Positions 1-7,697 of a stretch of 33,909 nt of DNA are shown piece after piece. Within the stretch, counting starts at the first letter, position 1. Every line of letters begins with the position of its first letter. The DNA lies in NCBI GenBank assembly GCA_900769145.1, contig CAAGFN010000195.1:1-33909 (forward strand). Reading direction: 5' to 3'. The stretch comes from Rikenellaceae bacterium (GTDB lineage: Bacteria > Bacteroidota > Bacteroidia > Bacteroidales > UBA932). Below the pieces are notes generated by a model. The model had not been told where the DNA came from. It searched no databases and saw only the letters and a list, made by a program, of their open reading frames with translations. Position numbers and translations under genes: made by a program.

Positions 1-106
1 AGGGCATCTTCGGTTCCAGATGAATGTCACGAGAATAGCGCAGCCCGTAAGCCTTCAGAGAAAGCAACCTTTGGAAGAAATTGTACGAATTGCGGAGAAT
101 CAGTAA
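1..106 (+). CDS. possible 3' end of an upstream gene (partial)
   Basis: One open frame (phase 2) runs from the window edge to a TAA at 104-106 and would encode about 34 residues ending PLEEIVRIAENQ. A second frame (phase 1) stays open to the TAG at 127-129, so the choice is not secure. The amino-acid makeup of the phase 2 frame is more protein-like, with an amphipathic helical end. No family is recognised. If real, it ends 43 bases before the TonB receptor start and could be the first gene of the same operon. Confidence 0.3.
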   Translation, partial: GHLRFQMNVTRIAQPVSLQRKQPLEEIVRIAENQ

Positions 107-149
107 AAATAACTACCTTTGCCGGATAGGACGAACTAAAATCATAGTT

Positions 150-2315
150 ATGAAAGGAATACTTTCCGCCATAATCATTGCCGCAATTTTCCATCCAGGG
201 GCATCTGCAGGGCAGCATCGCACCCCTGAAAGCAATATGACCGGGACCTTCACATCACACCTGACCGCCACATCCCCTCAGGATACCACCGAGATTTACG
301 GAGAGCGGAAAGACAGCCTGGAGGCCACGGTCTTCACATCCAGGCAGGACGGGAACTATCTCGCTCGCGGAAAAGAACTCAGGACAGAGGTCATATCCTC
401 AGCAGGGCTGCGCAAGATGGCCTGCTGCAATCTTGCGGAAAGTTTCGAAAACTCGGCCAGCGTCACCATAGGATATTCGGATGCCGTCACGGGAGCAAGG
501 CAAATCAGACTGCTCGGCCTCAGTGGCGTATATACCCAGATGCTGGATGAAAACAGACCCGCAATGCGGGGAATCGCAGCCCCGTTCGGACTCTCATACG
601 TCCCGGGACAATGGCTGGAAAGCATCCAGGTAGCCAAGGGCCTGTCCACCGTGGTCAACGGAGTGGAATCAATTACAGGCCAGATAAATACGGAGTATCG
701 CAAGCCAACAGACGAGAAGCCGCTCTTCGTGAACCTGTCCACCATGAACGACACCAAGACGGATTTCAACATTGCATCATCCCTCCAGATGGGCGAAAGC
801 TGGAGCACCGTCATTCTCGGCCACGTCTCAGGCAACTTCAAGACATTCGACCACAATCACGACGGTTTCAGGGACGACCCGGAGATGCTTCAGTTCAATG
901 TCGCCAACCGCTGGCTCTACTATGGCCCGACAGGTATCCAGGTCCGTTTCGGCTTCCGTGCACTTCAGGACAGGAGGAAAGGCGGCCAGGACGGGTACAA
1001 CCACAAGACATATAAATTGCTCCCGACATCGCCCTGGGGCTCCGACATCCTGAACCGCTCCCTCAACGCCTACGTCAAGGCCGGCATTCCCCTGAGCGAG
1101 GACAACTCCCGCAACATCGCCTTCGTGGCCGACTACACTCTCACCGAAATGCAAATGTGGTCCGGCGCCACAAAATATATGGGGACGCAGAACTCCGGAT
1201 TCTTCAATGTACTGCTGCAGAATGAGTTCAATGACTCCCACAAACTAACATTGTCACTCGGAGGAACGGCCGACTTTTACAATGAAAATCTCGCAAGACA
1301 GGTATTGACCCAACACCTCGAACCCGGACGTACACTGACCGGGGAATATGCCGTCGGACTTGGCGGAGAATACACCTTCCACGCCGGGGAGAAGTTCTCC
1401 TCCATTGTGGGAATCCGGGCCGACTGGTTCAATGGAGAAGGCATCAAATTCACCCCGCGCCTGACATTGAAATACTCCCCTTACGACGCACTTGTATTGA
1501 GGGCCAATGCCGGCAGGGGCCTCAGGAGGGCACTTCCCCTCATTGACAATATCGGGGTATTCTCCACAGGGAAATCATTCTCCGGGATATTCGGGCAGCA
1601 CCTCCTCGAGGATGCCTGGACATTCGGAGGCAATGCTACATTCTACCTTCCGTTCGGAGCCTCGTCCAACACTTACATCGGCCTGGATTTCTTCGGAACC
1701 GAATTCCGGGAGCAGATGGTCGTGGACTATGAGGCAATGCTGAACACTATTGACTTCTACGCTCTCAACGGCAATCGCTCACTCTCAAGGAGTTACCAGA
1801 TTGACTTCAATGCAGAGCCATTCCGCCGGTTCACTGTATCGGCCACATTCCGCTACACCGACGCCCGCCTGGAACTCAAAGGCAGGGGCCTGACGGAGAA
1901 GCCGCTCACCAGCCGGTACAAAGGAGTTTTGAACCTCCAGTATGCCACCAACCTGAACAAATGGATCTTCGACTTCACCGCCTCCGTCAATGGAAAATCC
2001 CGGATTTACTCCTTTATGGAAGGGCTTCAGGACAATGACGGGAAACCTCTCTACAAGAATGGCTATTCTCCTGCCTACCCGCTTCTGTACCTGCAAGTTA
2101 CAAAGCGGTTCAAGGGCATTGACATATACCTCGGGGCGGAGAATCTCACCAACTTCAGGCAGAAGAACCTGCTCATAGGAACGTCAATGGAGATGCTGCC
2201 CGGCCACATGGCTTCAGTCAACACATCCCTCCCAGACTTCGACGCAAGCGCAGTATGGGGTCCGATTATGGGTACAAAAGTCTATTTAGGACTACGTTAC
2301 ACTTTATGGAAATGA
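150..2315 (+). CDS. TonB-dependent receptor, metal-linked type
   Basis: Outer-membrane gated channel that imports a ligand using energy from TonB. The frame is open from 81, but the start at 150 is preferred because it gives a clean signal peptide (MKGILSAIIIAAIF, cleavage near GASAG); no Shine-Dalgarno is visible. The mature protein goes almost directly into a plug domain with the motifs ACCNLAESFENS, GARQIRLLGLSG and VNGVESITGQIN, followed by a beta-barrel ending in LRYTLWK. It lacks the N-terminal carboxypeptidase-like domain of SusC proteins. The adjacent cysteines in the plug are, as I recall, typical of a Bacteroidales receptor family found beside HMA proteins. The next gene is exactly such an HMA protein, touching or overlapping this stop codon, so a copper or other soft-metal ligand is inferred. 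The ligand itself cannot be read from sequence. Confidence 0.9.
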   Translation: MKGILSAIIIAAIFHPGASAGQHRTPESNMTGTFTSHLTATSPQDTTEIYGERKDSLEATVFTSRQDGNYLARGKELRTEVISSAGLRKMACCNLAESFENSASVTIGYSDAVTGARQIRLLGLSGVYTQMLDENRPAMRGIAAPFGLSYVPGQWLESIQVAKGLSTVVNGVESITGQINTEYRKPTDEKPLFVNLSTMNDTKTDFNIASSLQMGESWSTVILGHVSGNFKTFDHNHDGFRDDPEMLQFNVANRWLYYGPTGIQVRFGFRALQDRRKGGQDGYNHKTYKLLPTSPWGSDILNRSLNAYVKAGIPLSEDNSRNIAFVADYTLTEMQMWSGATKYMGTQNSGFFNVLLQNEFNDSHKLTLSLGGTADFYNENLARQVLTQHLEPGRTLTGEYAVGLGGEYTFHAGEKFSSIVGIRADWFNGEGIKFTPRLTLKYSPYDALVLRANAGRGLRRALPLIDNIGVFSTGKSFSGIFGQHLLEDAWTFGGNATFYLPFGASSNTYIGLDFFGTEFREQMVVDYEAMLNTIDFYALNGNRSLSRSYQIDFNAEPFRRFTVSATFRYTDARLELKGRGLTEKPLTSRYKGVLNLQYATNLNKWIFDFTASVNGKSRIYSFMEGLQDNDGKPLYKNGYSPAYPLLYLQVTKRFKGIDIYLGAENLTNFRQKNLLIGTSMEMLPGHMASVNTSLPDFDASAVWGPIMGTKVYLGLRYTLWK

Positions 2316-2650
2316 GAAATATGAAACACAGAATTGCAATGATTGCCGCCTGCGCATTGATATTTGCAGGCACAATGCCGGCAACCGCCGGAACACCGGA
2401 TACTGAAAGGGCTGAACAGAATGTCAAGAAAACAGCTGTAAAGACCGTAACCTTCAATGTCTCAATGCATTGCGAAAAATGCGTAAAGAAAATCAATGAG
2501 AATATCTCCTTCGAAAAGGGAGTCAAGAACCTTGAGGTCTCCCTTGACAAGAAAACCGTGACCGTAACCTACGACCCCGCCAAGACGGATGTCACCAAGC
2601 TGAAGGCCGCCCTGGAGAAGCTCGGTTACAAGGTCACTTTAAAAGAGTAA
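2312..2650 (+). CDS. secreted heavy-metal-associated (HMA) domain protein
   Basis: Small periplasmic or surface metal-binding protein. An N-terminal signal peptide (MKHRIAMIAACALIFAGTMPATAG) is followed by a single HMA fold of about 70 residues. The metal site is MHCEKC (a CxxC), and the C-terminal strand and helix pattern VTVTYDPAKTDVTKLKAALEKLGY is typical of CopZ/Atx1-like domains. Two starts are possible: ATG at 2312, which overlaps the receptor stop as ATGA and implies translational coupling, or ATG at 2321, which gives the neater signal peptide. The coupling start is listed. With the upstream receptor it probably forms a two-gene uptake or sequestration unit for copper or a similar metal; direction of metal flow is not known. 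Confidence 0.9.
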   Translation: MRNMKHRIAMIAACALIFAGTMPATAGTPDTERAEQNVKKTAVKTVTFNVSMHCEKCVKKINENISFEKGVKNLEVSLDKKTVTVTYDPAKTDVTKLKAALEKLGYKVTLKE

Positions 2651-2772
2651 TCCGGGGGACAAAAACATTGATAGAAATGCCGCTATGCGCCCTTGTTTAG
2701 ATTATTGAAAACACCATCTCCGTAACAGTCTAATATACAACACTTTGCAAAAGCATTTGTTTAGATTGCAAA

Positions 2773-2805
2773 TTTGCATTATTCCGGTTTTTCTATATAT
2801 ATTTG
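2773..2805 (+). promoter_or_regulatory. Bacteroidales-type promoter for the C10 protease operon
   Basis: TTTG at 2773-2776 and TATATTTG at 2798-2805 match the Bacteroides housekeeping consensus TTTG / TAnnTTTG with a 21-base spacer. Transcription would start near 2812 and leave a leader of about 60 bases before the ATG at 2875. It lies in an AT-rich gap, and nothing else upstream matches as well. Confidence 0.6.
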
Positions 2806-2874
2806 CAATGTTCGGAGTGATTCCCGTAATGATTAGGCAAAGCATAGTCGTTTAAACCTTAATATACCAATATT

Positions 2875-4239
2875 ATGAAAAAACTATTCCTCTCATTGTG
2901 TGCCATAGCACTATTGGCTGCTTGTTCAGAACAGGAAGTCATTGATGAAGTACAGTCTATCTCGGACAGTGAAGAGGAAGTCTCAAGGATGATATCTCAG
3001 GATGAGGCTATAAGTACACTTATGGCATTTCTTGAGGATACGGAGTTGCCGACCCGTTCCGGAAAATCAAGAACTATCAGTTCTGTTTCTGTTTATTCTA
3101 AACCGGTGACGAGGGCACAAATGGAAGATGCTACCGAGTCCCCATCTGCATATCTTGTCAATTTTGATGATGATGAGGGATTTGCTGTGCTTGGCGCCAC
3201 GACCGATGTTCCGGATATAGTAGCTGTCGTAGAGAGTGGTCATATTGAAGATGACCTGACAATCGTGGTTCCGGAAGAAGAGAACGAGTCTCCTGATATT
3301 GAGGATGAAGAGGATGAGGAGTATGAAATGGATGAGGATTCCCTTGATATGTATTGTGCCGAGGATGGAGACTACTATTCTGCACAACAGGCACCTATTG
3401 CCGTGGTTGGCTCTTTAATCTCGACAGGCCTTGACGAAGAGGACCCAAGTGGAGAAGGATGTATAACAGTAAGGAAGACATATACGACAAGGCTCCCGAT
3501 TCTGAAGACAGACTGGGACCAGATTTCTCCGTATAATAAATATTGTCAGAGAAGGAACCTTGCACTTAAGATTAAATCTGCTTTAGCGGGATGTTCCAAT
3601 ACTGCACTTGCTATGATTATGACAGCTATGGAGTATCCTGACACATTGATTATCAGGGATACAGTGTTGGATTGGCAGAGTATGAAGATGGATCCAGCCA
3701 TTAGAAGTCTTTCTCCTTCAAGTCAAGAGTCGGTGTCTCTTTTACTTGGTTATATCTTCTACAATGTCAATAGAATATCGTTGAAAAAATCAACATTGAT
3801 AACCCCGGAGCAAATCAAGAAATTAATGTCAAAAATGGGTTATCCTAATGTTCAAAAGTTGTCATCTCCATCATTTTCAGACGAGATGCTGGAAGCGGTC
3901 AGCGATATGTTGAAGGGCGGCCGCCCAGTTTTCCTTTCCGCCATTCCAAAGAAACTCGTACACGCACACTCTTGGGTAGTTGATGGAGCAAAGTATTCCT
4001 CAACGGACAAGAGACAATACTTGCTGCATTTCAACTTTGGTTGGTCTGGCAAGTGCAATGGGTATTTCTCTACCAACTGTCTAAATCCAGTAAAAGGGAT
4101 CCAGTATGATAATCCAGTTTTGTACAATACTGATCCGGATAAGGATTACGTATATATGCAGCACTTTAGGTTGGTAACTTACGACAGACCCTTGGATCAC
4201 AAAGTTATGAATGTTTCCTTTAAGATGCCGGAAGAATGA
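2875..4239 (+). CDS. C10 family cysteine protease (streptopain-like), lipoprotein
   Basis: Surface or periplasmic cysteine protease of the SpeB/streptopain family. The lipobox LLAAC puts the lipid on Cys17. Residues 40-120 resemble the C10 propeptide (Spi-like: SPSAYLVNFDDDEGFAVLGA). Residues 134-157 form a very acidic linker rich in Glu and Asp. The catalytic domain has AGCSNTALAMIM with nucleophile Cys240, HSWVVDGAKY with His365, and FNFGWSGKCNGYF with Trp390, matching the Cys, His and Trp positions of streptopain. The protein is therefore expected to be an active zymogen. Its stop overlaps the ATG of the next lipoprotein gene (ATGA at 4236-4239), and a second paralogue follows. In Bacteroides, C10 proteases are often encoded with small Spi-like inhibitors, but the downstream proteins here are not obviously Spi. 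Base composition is AT-richer than most of the window. Confidence 0.88.
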   Translation: MKKLFLSLCAIALLAACSEQEVIDEVQSISDSEEEVSRMISQDEAISTLMAFLEDTELPTRSGKSRTISSVSVYSKPVTRAQMEDATESPSAYLVNFDDDEGFAVLGATTDVPDIVAVVESGHIEDDLTIVVPEEENESPDIEDEEDEEYEMDEDSLDMYCAEDGDYYSAQQAPIAVVGSLISTGLDEEDPSGEGCITVRKTYTTRLPILKTDWDQISPYNKYCQRRNLALKIKSALAGCSNTALAMIMTAMEYPDTLIIRDTVLDWQSMKMDPAIRSLSPSSQESVSLLLGYIFYNVNRISLKKSTLITPEQIKKLMSKMGYPNVQKLSSPSFSDEMLEAVSDMLKGGRPVFLSAIPKKLVHAHSWVVDGAKYSSTDKRQYLLHFNFGWSGKCNGYFSTNCLNPVKGIQYDNPVLYNTDPDKDYVYMQHFRLVTYDRPLDHKVMNVSFKMPEE

Positions 4240-4655
4240 TTAATATGAAGAACGTAGTCAACTACTTTTTCCTCGCTGCAATGCTGTTCAGTTCCTGCAC
4301 CTTGGTTGAAGACATACGTCTTGATTGTCACGTTATTACGGTTGATTCCGGCCCTCAGGAACTTACATTCAATGTATCAGGGGACAGGCTTGATATGGTA
4401 TTCCTTGTACTCAGAATCAATGATGAGGTGGTCGGAGACAATTATCCAATGCGGGGGGTGTCTCCAGAAGGGTTTTACGACTATACTGTCTCTTGGAGCC
4501 GCGTGAAATATGACGTCAACGATGGCCGAAATATCAAGGTTTATATAGACAAGAATGATTCCGAATTGCCAAGAACGACATATATTGGCATTCGCTCCGC
4601 CAATGGAGGTGCTGATTCAGTGACCATTACTCAAAATGCTTCAACTTCCGAGTAA
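4236..4655 (+). CDS. small lipoprotein A, coupled to the C10 protease
   Basis: A secreted lipoprotein of about 139 residues with lipobox LFSSC. The body is all-beta in character: DCHVITVDSGPQELTFNV near the N terminus and ADSVTITQ at the C terminus. That pattern (conserved serine/glycine turn, last strand ending in TITQ) recalls a BACON-like or Ig-like fold, but no named family is certain. Its ATG overlaps the protease stop codon, so the two are probably translated together; an internal ATG at 4245 is an alternative start. It is a paralogue of the next gene, with an identical WSRVKYDVND segment. Possible roles are inhibitor, chaperone, substrate or surface partner of the protease. Function unknown. 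Confidence 0.75.
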   Translation: MINMKNVVNYFFLAAMLFSSCTLVEDIRLDCHVITVDSGPQELTFNVSGDRLDMVFLVLRINDEVVGDNYPMRGVSPEGFYDYTVSWSRVKYDVNDGRNIKVYIDKNDSELPRTTYIGIRSANGGADSVTITQNASTSE

Positions 4656-4694
4656 TTTGAAATGTCTGTTGCTAATACTCCTTTAAAGATGTAT

Positions 4695-5093
4695 ATGAAA
4701 GACGCCATTAAATACTATTTGATTGTCATAATGTTGTTGTGCAGTTGCAGCCCTATTGAAGAGATATTCCTGGATTGTAACAACTTTACCGTGGATTCAG
4801 GCCCAAAAGAAATATCATTCCAATTTCCACGTAACGATGTGCAAAGGTTAATGATTGCACTCAAGGTCAATGGAGAACGTGTCGGGCACAATGAAAATAT
4901 GACAGCTGTGCATAACGGGGTTTACGACTATACTGTCCTGTGGAGCCGCGTGAAATATGACGTCAACGATGACCGAAGTCTCAAGGTTTATCTTGATGAG
5001 AATGATTCCGGTCAACCGAGAACAATAGCTATCAGCATACTGTATTTGGAGGGAACTGATTCTATTTCCATCACGCAGAAATCACAGGAGTAA
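4695..5093 (+). CDS. small lipoprotein B, paralogue of A
   Basis: A second small lipoprotein, about 132 residues from the ATG at 4695. The frame extends upstream to 4662, but starting at 4695 (MKDAIKYYLIVIMLLCSC) gives a proper lipoprotein signal. It shares with A the order CxxxTVDSGP, a conserved DYTV.WSRVKYDVND block, KVY.D.NDS, PRT and a final strand SISITQ. The spacing from A is 39 bases, consistent with one transcript. Divergence outside the central block is much greater than inside it. The gene closes the protease operon: the convergent GH3 stop codon lies 25 bases beyond, with no clear terminator hairpin between. Function unknown, presumably shared with A. Confidence 0.75.
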   Translation: MKDAIKYYLIVIMLLCSCSPIEEIFLDCNNFTVDSGPKEISFQFPRNDVQRLMIALKVNGERVGHNENMTAVHNGVYDYTVLWSRVKYDVNDDRSLKVYLDENDSGQPRTIAISILYLEGTDSISITQKSQE

Positions 5094-5118
5094 AGCATCC
5101 AGAGTATCAGCAACAGGT

Positions 5119-7434
5119 TCAGGAATTGTCCGGCAAGGCGTAGTGTTTCACCCTGTCGTCAGAGATAACACCGCTCCAGTTCATTCCGAAGGCGAAATCA
5201 TAGACATTGCCCTCGGAGTCACGGTAGCATTCCATATCGTGAGGCCTGTCCTCGCATTGCTTCTCGACAGTGTCCATTGAGGCCGGGAGCTGCATAGGAA
5301 GAAGGCCCTGCGGCTCGAATGCACCGGAAACAATCTCCAGGACAGCCTGGTGCTGGACATTGATGGCCAAGAGCAAACCGTCTGCATAAGGCTCAATCTC
5401 AGCCGGTACGAAAGGGCGGAGCACTGACACGGCCACGATGACAGGCTTGTCACCCATCACCCTGCGGGCCTCCATGACGGCCTCCATATCCCCGATGTTG
5501 GACGTCGTGACAGTCTTCCCGCGGTACGACCTGTTGGAAGACGGCTCCAGAGGGTCACCGCCTGCAATGCTCTCCGACCGGGCCGAAGATGCCGTATAAT
5601 CCCCATACTGAAGGCTGATAGGTACATATCCATTGCCCCCGGCATCCCTGTCAGCCACGTCATAGCCGTGGCCACCCTGTGGCTCATTGGCATACACAAA
5701 TGCGAAATCAGCCTCTTCCGGCGTGGCCGCAAGGTCGAAATATCTGGCTACCAGAGCCGTATCCATCGGATATTCCCAGGTGTCGGAGGCATTGGCATTG
5801 CCGAAGAATCCCTTGGAAGGCTGCTTGTGAATCATTGGGAACCAGACCTTTGCACGCCTGGCCTGAGGTAGGGCGGCATTACGGTTCTTCAGCATCACTA
5901 CAGAACGAAGCTGGGCATTGAAGCCCTTCGCCATGTACTCAGGGCAGCCCACAAGACTCTCTGTCCTGGCCGGGTCCACATAAGGATTGTCGAAAAGCCC
6001 TGTTCGGAACATGTTCATCAGCAGCCTGCGGGCGGACTTGCGGAAACGCTCCTGTGCTGAGGCCTCCCCGTATTTGTCAACCCACAGACGATATGCGTCC
6101 AGCACAGGCTGTTTCTCATTGTTGCCCCCGAACTGGTCAACTCCGGCCTCAAGCACGGCGAAATGACGTTCCGCCTCGGTGGCATTCTCATAGCCCCAGC
6201 ATTTGCCCGTAGCATCCTCAACCTTCTGATAATCATGTGTTATGGCCCAGTCCGTGCAGACCACGCCATCATAGCCGTATTTCTCCCGCAGCAGGTCATT
6301 GACAATGTAGGAGCTATAACTGTTGCCCACATTCCTGCCCGAAGGGTCAATGTTGTAAGATATTGTATAATAAGGCATTATCGCAGAAGTACAATCCGTT
6401 CCCCCGTTCAGGGCGAAGGCTCCGCCAAGGAATGGCACAAGCTGCTCCTCAAGGTCATTGCCCGGATAAACAGAATATTTTCCGAAACAATAATGGGCAT
6501 CACGGCCGCCCTCTCCGGAACCGCCTCCGGGCCAATGCTTCGTCATGCAGTTGACGCTTTCATAGCCCCAGGCTCCCTCAATCCTGTCTTTGCCCTCCGA
6601 TGTCTGGAAACCGTCCACGTATGCCTTGACCATATCCCTGGCCAGGATTGGGTCCTCGCCGAAGGTGCCGTAAAACCGGAACCATCTCGGCTCCGTGCCA
6701 AGGTCTGCCTGCGGAGACAATGCCGTGGCAATCCCCAGGGCCCTGTACTCTGACGATGCCACCCGGCCGAACTCCCTGACAAGTTCCGGGTCGAAAGTTG
6801 CAGCGAGGCCAAGCTGGCATGGCCATTGGGAAATCTTCCCTCCCGAACCCGCATTGAACTCGGCAAAGGCCTCCGCCTCGTGGCGAGGATCAGAACTGAT
6901 GTTTACCGGGATGCCGTGGCCGATGCCCTCACAGAATGCCTGGAGATTGTTGTTCCACTCTGCGGCTATCCGTGGAGACTCCGCACGGACTAGCAGGACG
7001 GCTCTGAGATTGTCCTCACTGAGAAACTTCTTCTGCTTGTCGCTGATGGCAGAATGAGGAAGCCCGCTCCTGGAGAGCGAGACCCCATTGTAAGTGGAGG
7101 ACCAATAGCCTGCCGAATCGGTCGGAACTGCCTGATGCTCACTGTAAAGCATCAAGCCGGCAATCTCATCGATACTGAGCAGTGCGGCCAGATTCTCCGC
7201 CCTTTCCCCAAGCGGCCTGCGCCAGTCCTCATACACGTCCAGTTCCCCGTTCCTGTTCAGGTCCTTGAAAACATACCCGTCCCTCTCGAGCAGGCTTATC
7301 CCCGACTCCGGGCAGTAGCCCAGATCCGCCCCTCTGCTCTGTGTCACAAGCATATAGCCTTCCTTGGGGATTTCCTGCCATCTGTTGGTGCAGGAAGCGG
7401 CGAGTGCCAATAATAACAATAATAATAGATTCAT
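5119..7434 (-). CDS. glycoside hydrolase family 3 lipoprotein
   Basis: Probable beta-glucosidase or related exo-acting retaining glycosidase, anchored as a lipoprotein (LLALAASC, Cys15). An EF-hand-like stretch DLNRNGELDVYED sits at residues 58-70, as in other Bacteroidetes GH3 enzymes. The (beta/alpha)8 domain has KHWPGGG at 299-305 and the nucleophile motif GYDGVVCTDW with Asp395. The C-terminal alpha/beta sandwich includes VVMLKNRNAALP and ends in a short tail; no fibronectin-like third domain is evident. Length, about 771 residues, is normal. It is divergent from the GH20 gene, so the two may be co-regulated from the 263-base gap between them. The exact sugar cannot be told: GH3 also includes xylosidases and N-acetylglucosaminidases. 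Confidence 0.9.
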   Translation of the reverse strand: MNLLLLLLLALAASCTNRWQEIPKEGYMLVTQSRGADLGYCPESGISLLERDGYVFKDLNRNGELDVYEDWRRPLGERAENLAALLSIDEIAGLMLYSEHQAVPTDSAGYWSSTYNGVSLSRSGLPHSAISDKQKKFLSEDNLRAVLLVRAESPRIAAEWNNNLQAFCEGIGHGIPVNISSDPRHEAEAFAEFNAGSGGKISQWPCQLGLAATFDPELVREFGRVASSEYRALGIATALSPQADLGTEPRWFRFYGTFGEDPILARDMVKAYVDGFQTSEGKDRIEGAWGYESVNCMTKHWPGGGSGEGGRDAHYCFGKYSVYPGNDLEEQLVPFLGGAFALNGGTDCTSAIMPYYTISYNIDPSGRNVGNSYSSYIVNDLLREKYGYDGVVCTDWAITHDYQKVEDATGKCWGYENATEAERHFAVLEAGVDQFGGNNEKQPVLDAYRLWVDKYGEASAQERFRKSARRLLMNMFRTGLFDNPYVDPARTESLVGCPEYMAKGFNAQLRSVVMLKNRNAALPQARRAKVWFPMIHKQPSKGFFGNANASDTWEYPMDTALVARYFDLAATPEEADFAFVYANEPQGGHGYDVADRDAGGNGYVPISLQYGDYTASSARSESIAGGDPLEPSSNRSYRGKTVTTSNIGDMEAVMEARRVMGDKPVIVAVSVLRPFVPAEIEPYADGLLLAINVQHQAVLEIVSGAFEPQGLLPMQLPASMDTVEKQCEDRPHDMECYRDSEGNVYDFAFGMNWSGVISDDRVKHYALPDNS

Positions 7435-7507
7435 AATCGGCTCTTATGAAATTAAGTAATATGAAAAAATGATGCTAGTTATTTTTTGAATGTTACTAAA
7501 TCAACAC

Positions 7508-7536
7508 CAAATATAGGAATCACTATAAACACTAAA
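7508..7536 (-). promoter_or_regulatory. candidate promoter for the GH3 gene
   Basis: On the minus strand TATATTTG (7515 to 7508) matches the TAnnTTTG element exactly. The upstream element is imperfect: TTTA at 7536-7533 with a 17-base spacer. The predicted leader is about 65 bases. The rest of the 7435-7697 gap is AT-rich; no equally good promoter was found for the GH20 gene. Confidence 0.35.
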
Positions 7537-7697
7537 GTTGAATATTTTACAGAAAATGTATCATTTGACAAATGTGAAACGTCCAAGACAACTCAAAAAA
7601 ACACAGAAGGTTCTCCAGACTGCAAAAAGCCATTTTACGGTGAAATTTACACCTCATAAACCAATAATAAATCTATCTTGTCAAAAAATTCAGAACA

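Noticed and set aside
27..218. Short minus-strand frame overlapping the start of the first TonB receptor
   Set aside because: It overlaps the receptor's signal-peptide region and has no feature in its favour.
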